From Gammaproteobacteria bacterium (lineage in GTDB: Bacteria; Pseudomonadota; Gammaproteobacteria; Pseudomonadales; Azotimanducaceae), in the NCBI GenBank assembly GCA_012960535.1, contig DUBB01000042.1, positions 138,735 to 202,734 of the forward strand: a DNA stretch of 64,000 nt, written 5' to 3'. Numbering within the stretch: the first letter of the stretch is position 1; each line of letters begins with the position of its first letter. Below, piece after piece: positions 60,581 through 64,000 of this stretch. The notes beneath the pieces were generated by a model. It did not search any database and was not told the DNA's origin. It saw only the letters and a program-made list of their open reading frames with translations. Position numbers and translations under genes: made by a program.

Positions 60581-62167
60581 ATGAATAACTTTGACTGGGA
60601 GTTACCCTATCCATCGGCCCGTCAGCCCATATTTGCTAACAACCTGGTAGCAACTTCGCAGCCGCTAGCGGTTCAAGCCGGCCTATCCATCCTTGGGTCG
60701 GGTGGCAATGCAGTCGATGCGGCGCTGGCTACAGCCATTACACTAACCGTGGTTGAACCCAACAATAATGGCATCGGCAGCGATGCTTTTGCATTGATAT
60801 GGGACGGTAAAAAGCTGCACGGGCTAAATGCTTCGGGCCGATCTCCTGAAAAACTCAAGGTCGAGCACTTTACTGGGCAGACCAGGATGCCACGGCTAGG
60901 ATGGCTCGCTGTCACTGTCCCCGGCGCTGTCAGTGCCTGGATGGCACTATCCGACCGCTTTGGAAAACTCCCCTTTGCCGATCTCTTTCAAGCAGCGATT
61001 GGCTATGCTGAAAAGGGATACCAAGTGGGTCCAAAAACTGCCTATTACTGGAAACTTGCCGAAACAGTGTACCAGGATTATGACGCCTTTAAGGACACCT
61101 TCCTCAGCTCGGGCAAAGCACCCGACCCGGGCGACCTTGTGCGCCTTCCCGATCATGCAAAAACACTGACGGCCATAGCCAATAGCAATGGTTCAGAATT
61201 CTACAGCGGGATCCTTGCGCAGCAAATGGTCCACGATGCGCAAATTCACAATGCCCCCCTTAGCCTTGATGATCTCAGCCGTCACCGTCCTGAATGGGTA
61301 GCTCCCCTACACCAGGATTTTGGCGATTACCAGTTGCATGAAATACCACCCAATGGCCAGGGGATCATGGCATTAATAGCCCTGGCGATAGTGAACCGGT
61401 GTGCTATCCACAAATACCCCATCGATTCAGCCGATAGTATTCATCTTCAAGTTGAAGCCATTCGATGTGCTTACGGCGTAATAGAAAGACATCTAGCGGA
61501 CCCGGACTACATGAAATTGTCTAATGCGGAACTGCTCGATCCGGTACAGATAGAAGCACATTACAGGCAAATCGACCTGCATTACACGGCAGGCGCCGGT
61601 CATGGCCTGGGAGCAAGCCCAGATACCGTTTACCTGACTACAGCTGACGCTGATGGCATGATGGTTTCATTCATACAGTCTAATTACCGCGGCTTCGGTT
61701 CTGGAATTGTTATCCCGGGAACCGGCATCAGCATGCAGAATCGCGGGTCTGGATTTGTTCTGGAAAAAGGCCATCCTAACCAGGTTGGCGGCGGTAAGCG
61801 CCCTTATCACACCATCATTCCCGCTTTTGTGACCTGTGCAAACAAACCAGCCCTCAGTTTCGGGGTCATGGGCGGCCATATGCAGGCCCAGGGCCATCTA
61901 CAGATGATGGTCCGCCTCTACGCTTATGGCCAGAATCCACAGGCCGCCAGTGATGCGCCACGCTGGCAGGTAACCGAAACGGGTGAACTAGCGCTGGAAA
62001 AAGGTTTTGATTCATCAGTGAAACAGCAGCTGATAGAAAAAGGCCACAAGACCAGAGCTGACTCTCCTGAACACCTTTTTGGTGGCGCCCAACTCATCGC
62101 TAAATTATCAAATGGCTACTGTGGTGCTTCAGACCACAGAAAAGAAGGTCTCGCTTCAGGCTACTGA
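60581..62167 (+). CDS. Gamma-glutamyltransferase family protein (YwrD-like, no signal peptide)
   Basis: A 528-residue Ntn-hydrolase of the gamma-glutamyltranspeptidase family with ILGSGGNAVDAALATA, NNNGIGSDAFAL, the predicted autoprocessing threonine in GASPDTVYLTTADADG, and YRGFGSGIVIPGTG. Unlike the exported ggt at 35761-37434 it has no signal peptide, so it should work in the cytoplasm. YwrD-type members may hydrolyse gamma-glutamyl compounds other than glutathione. AAGGA precedes the ATG. Follows the ABC exporter genes, perhaps in the same transcript. Confidence 0.9.
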   Translation: MNNFDWELPYPSARQPIFANNLVATSQPLAVQAGLSILGSGGNAVDAALATAITLTVVEPNNNGIGSDAFALIWDGKKLHGLNASGRSPEKLKVEHFTGQTRMPRLGWLAVTVPGAVSAWMALSDRFGKLPFADLFQAAIGYAEKGYQVGPKTAYYWKLAETVYQDYDAFKDTFLSSGKAPDPGDLVRLPDHAKTLTAIANSNGSEFYSGILAQQMVHDAQIHNAPLSLDDLSRHRPEWVAPLHQDFGDYQLHEIPPNGQGIMALIALAIVNRCAIHKYPIDSADSIHLQVEAIRCAYGVIERHLADPDYMKLSNAELLDPVQIEAHYRQIDLHYTAGAGHGLGASPDTVYLTTADADGMMVSFIQSNYRGFGSGIVIPGTGISMQNRGSGFVLEKGHPNQVGGGKRPYHTIIPAFVTCANKPALSFGVMGGHMQAQGHLQMMVRLYAYGQNPQAASDAPRWQVTETGELALEKGFDSSVKQQLIEKGHKTRADSPEHLFGGAQLIAKLSNGYCGASDHRKEGLASGY

Positions 62168-62293
62168 AATCGCGCTGATCAGCACGGATCCATTGCAACC
62201 ATCAAAATGACAACCGCCCAGCCGCCGACTGGGGAGCGCTATCAAGGGCCTTCACAGGCCTGATATGGCAGCAGCAATACCTGCTTAACGCCT

Positions 62294-63493
62294 TTACTCT
62301 ACAGCAATAGACCGCACACAATTACGTCCGGCATCCTTGGCGCTATAAAGCGCCTTATCAGCTAGTTTAATCAACTGGGTGGCATCTGTATCAGACGAAG
62401 GCTGTACACAGGAGACGCCCACACTCGCCGTTAGCCTGATTTCACTGCCCGTATATTCAATTACATAAGCCTCAATGATTGCCCGCAAGCGTTCAGCACA
62501 TAAAATCGCGCTGTCTAACTCCAGATACGGCAAGAGTACGACAAATTCTTCTCCACCATAGCGAGCAACAAAATCGGCACTTCTGTTAAACGCGCTCTTT
62601 ATCAGGTGGCTTACAATGCGTAGACATTGGTCACCAGCCAGATGTCCAAAGGTGTCATTGACTTCCTTAAAATGGTCTATATCGAGCATCAGCAGGCTCA
62701 ACTTGTAACCCTGCCTTTCTGCACGACGCCATTCGATCTTAAATGCGTCTTCGAAAGCCAAACGATTATTAACACTGGTCAAGCCATCAATCTTATTTTC
62801 TTCCTGCAGGCGCGCATTTCTTGTCTGTAAGTCATCGATGACGGTTTCCAGTTCCAGGGTCCTGCGCTGAACCTGATGTGCTACTTGTTCATGCTTAGCG
62901 ACATGGGAATCCAACCGCTGACGGTTGTGAATAGCCACAGCTGCCAACGACGCAAGACTTTCAATCCATGGGATCATATCTTCGGCGAACGGACCAAACT
63001 GGCCCGCTCCATCCACTGCATTAAGTACCTGAAGCACGCCAATGACCTTTGAGTCACTCACTGAGAGCGGTATTGATAAAGCGGAAACTATTTCATACCC
63101 GATCAAGTCAGCGTAAAACTTGGCGCCTGAATACACCTGTTGCCTATCTGACATGCCCTCTTGAACAAGGCGAGTCTCGTCGTTACGGCAGGCTGCGGCA
63201 GCCTCAAAGTGTAATTCCTGACCATCAACTTCCCCGCTCAATGGAATGTCAGGGATGCCGACAGGCACACCAGAAGCTCCTCCTCTGACAAGTAGCAGGC
63301 TTCGATTGACGAGGCATTCAAAATGCAGTGTTTCCCTGTCCGATCTTATATAGATTGAGCCAGCATCAGCATTGGCGAAACTAAGTGCTTCGCTGATAAT
63401 CAATTCCAACAACTTTCCTGTACTGTCTCCCTCGGACAGCGACTGGGCGATAGCGACCAGCTTGGAATTTCTTGCAAACTCATCTTCTTTCAT
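62294..63493 (-). CDS. GAF-GGDEF diguanylate cyclase
   Basis: A 399-residue predicted c-di-GMP synthase. N-terminal GAF domain (about 10-190), a short coiled-coil linker (195-235), and a GGDEF domain with the active-site GGEEF in RYGGEEFVVLLPYL and DIDHFKEVNDTFGH upstream. No clear RxxD inhibitory site is visible before the GGEEF. The GAF domain resembles that of the HD-GYP protein at 50728-52494. Soluble, no membrane segment. ATG at 63493. Confidence 0.92.
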   Translation of the reverse strand: MKEDEFARNSKLVAIAQSLSEGDSTGKLLELIISEALSFANADAGSIYIRSDRETLHFECLVNRSLLLVRGGASGVPVGIPDIPLSGEVDGQELHFEAAAACRNDETRLVQEGMSDRQQVYSGAKFYADLIGYEIVSALSIPLSVSDSKVIGVLQVLNAVDGAGQFGPFAEDMIPWIESLASLAAVAIHNRQRLDSHVAKHEQVAHQVQRRTLELETVIDDLQTRNARLQEENKIDGLTSVNNRLAFEDAFKIEWRRAERQGYKLSLLMLDIDHFKEVNDTFGHLAGDQCLRIVSHLIKSAFNRSADFVARYGGEEFVVLLPYLELDSAILCAERLRAIIEAYVIEYTGSEIRLTASVGVSCVQPSSDTDATQLIKLADKALYSAKDAGRNCVRSIAVE

Positions 63494-63668
63494 AAAACTC
63501 AGTCACTTACAAAACGACATTACCCGCGGAGCTCAGCATCAATCAGTCGTATTGATTCAAGGCACTGGCTTCGACTGGAAATTTAGCATCTGCTGGTCAT
63601 TCGCACAAATCCAGAAAGTCCTAACTCAATCTCAATACCAGGTCACCAAATTCGCCACGCACACTGCA

Positions 63669-64000
63669 TTAGGTTTCAAGGAGTCCCAGACTTAGAATGG
63701 GCAGGTAAGTTATCAGCAACAAGGCTAACATTAAAACCAGCATAAACGGCAAGGTTGCCCTGTATATTTCAACGATGGGCTTTTCAAAACGATAGCTGGC
63801 AATGAATAGATTCATACCAACTGGCGGTGTGAAGTAACCGATCTGCATATTAGCGAGAAAAATAATGCCCAAGTGCACTGGGTGAATCCCAAACTGCATT
63901 GCCATGGGAACAATCAATGGAATCATAATAATAAGGGCTGAATAAATATCGAGTAAAGCGCCGAGTATCAGTAGGATAATATTCAGTAACAACAGAAAGG
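63669..64000 (-). CDS. TRAP transporter large permease, C-terminus (partial)
   Basis: The frame is open to the right edge, giving 109 residues of the last two or three membrane segments of a DctM/SiaT-type TRAP large permease (LGALLDIYSALIIMIPLIVP, LGIIFLANMQIGYFTPPVG, FIASYRFEKPIVEI). These secondary transporters import organic acids such as C4-dicarboxylates or sialic acids with a periplasmic binding protein. The small permease and binding protein, if present, lie beyond the edge. The 175-bp spacer to the cyclase gene is featureless. Confidence 0.9.
   Translation of the reverse strand, partial: FLLLLNIILLILGALLDIYSALIIMIPLIVPMAMQFGIHPVHLGIIFLANMQIGYFTPPVGMNLFIASYRFEKPIVEIYRATLPFMLVLMLALLLITYLPILSLGLLET

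Overview
The window reads as dense, mid-GC gammaproteobacterial chromosome. The reasons are the split adenosylcobalamin ribonucleotide reductase (NrdJa/NrdJb, as in Pseudomonas), RapA, DjlA, Prc, a RibB with a decayed RibA half, GlcDEF and an AlgC/ManB-type phosphomannomutase. An aquatic or marine lipid-using species is plausible but is inference. There is no rRNA, tRNA, transposase, integrase or CRISPR array. Several genes start with GTG or TTG.

Layout. 1-2747: a heterodimeric ABC exporter cut by the left edge. 2881-4409: a two-gene membrane spermidine-synthase-like pair. 4491-7005: an acyl-CoA synthetase and an SDR. 7565-11558: nucleotide metabolism (nrdJa, nrdJb, thyA). 11640-14843: DUF1244 and rapA. 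15067-17533: ferredoxin reductase, [2Fe-2S] ferredoxin, bfd and an internally deleted bacterioferritin. 17535-19370: two convergent transglutaminase-like genes. 19493-24809: hydrolase, signal peptidase, FKBP isomerase and tail-specific protease. 24847-27772: an iodotyrosine-deiodinase-like flavoprotein, a PhoD-like phosphatase and a small-molecule kinase. 27963-33204: a five-gene carbohydrate operon with a plant-type galacturonokinase homologue. 33466-37434: djlA, manB and ggt. 37477-41263: a second acyl-CoA synthetase, a VOC protein, an SRAP protein and an aldo/keto reductase. 41301-42639: an atypical transcarbamylase behind a promoter and an intrinsic terminator in its leader. 42641-46378: glycolate oxidase glcDEF. 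46492-50749: ribBX, an unknown gene, a glutamine-synthetase-like ligase and an HDAC-like deacetylase. 50728-56404: GAF-HD-GYP, a metallo-beta-lactamase-fold protein, two acyl-CoA dehydrogenases and a GST. 56759-62167: a second heterodimeric ABC exporter and a gamma-glutamyltransferase. 62294-64000: a GAF-GGDEF diguanylate cyclase and the C-terminus of a TRAP permease.

Themes. Two acyl-CoA ligases, a paired set of small acyl-CoA dehydrogenases, an SDR and a ferredoxin/reductase couple suggest breakdown of hydrophobic carboxylic acids, possibly sterol-like, though no P450 lies here. Two gamma-glutamyltransferases, a GST, and a glutamine-synthetase-like ligase beside an acetylpolyamine-deacetylase-like protein point to gamma-glutamyl and polyamine chemistry. 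A c-di-GMP hydrolase and a synthase share the same kind of GAF sensor.

The most unusual signal cuts across these genes. Short imperfect tandem arrays (10-15 bp units, a different unit at each site) sit at gene borders at eight places. At three of them (nrdJa, a Gfo/Idh/MocA gene, ribBX) the array begins inside the last codons and stop codon of the gene. Other leads are the galacturonokinase operon, the deiodinase homologue with its substrate-binding triad, the collapsed bacterioferritin, and the divergent transcarbamylase with an attenuator-like leader.
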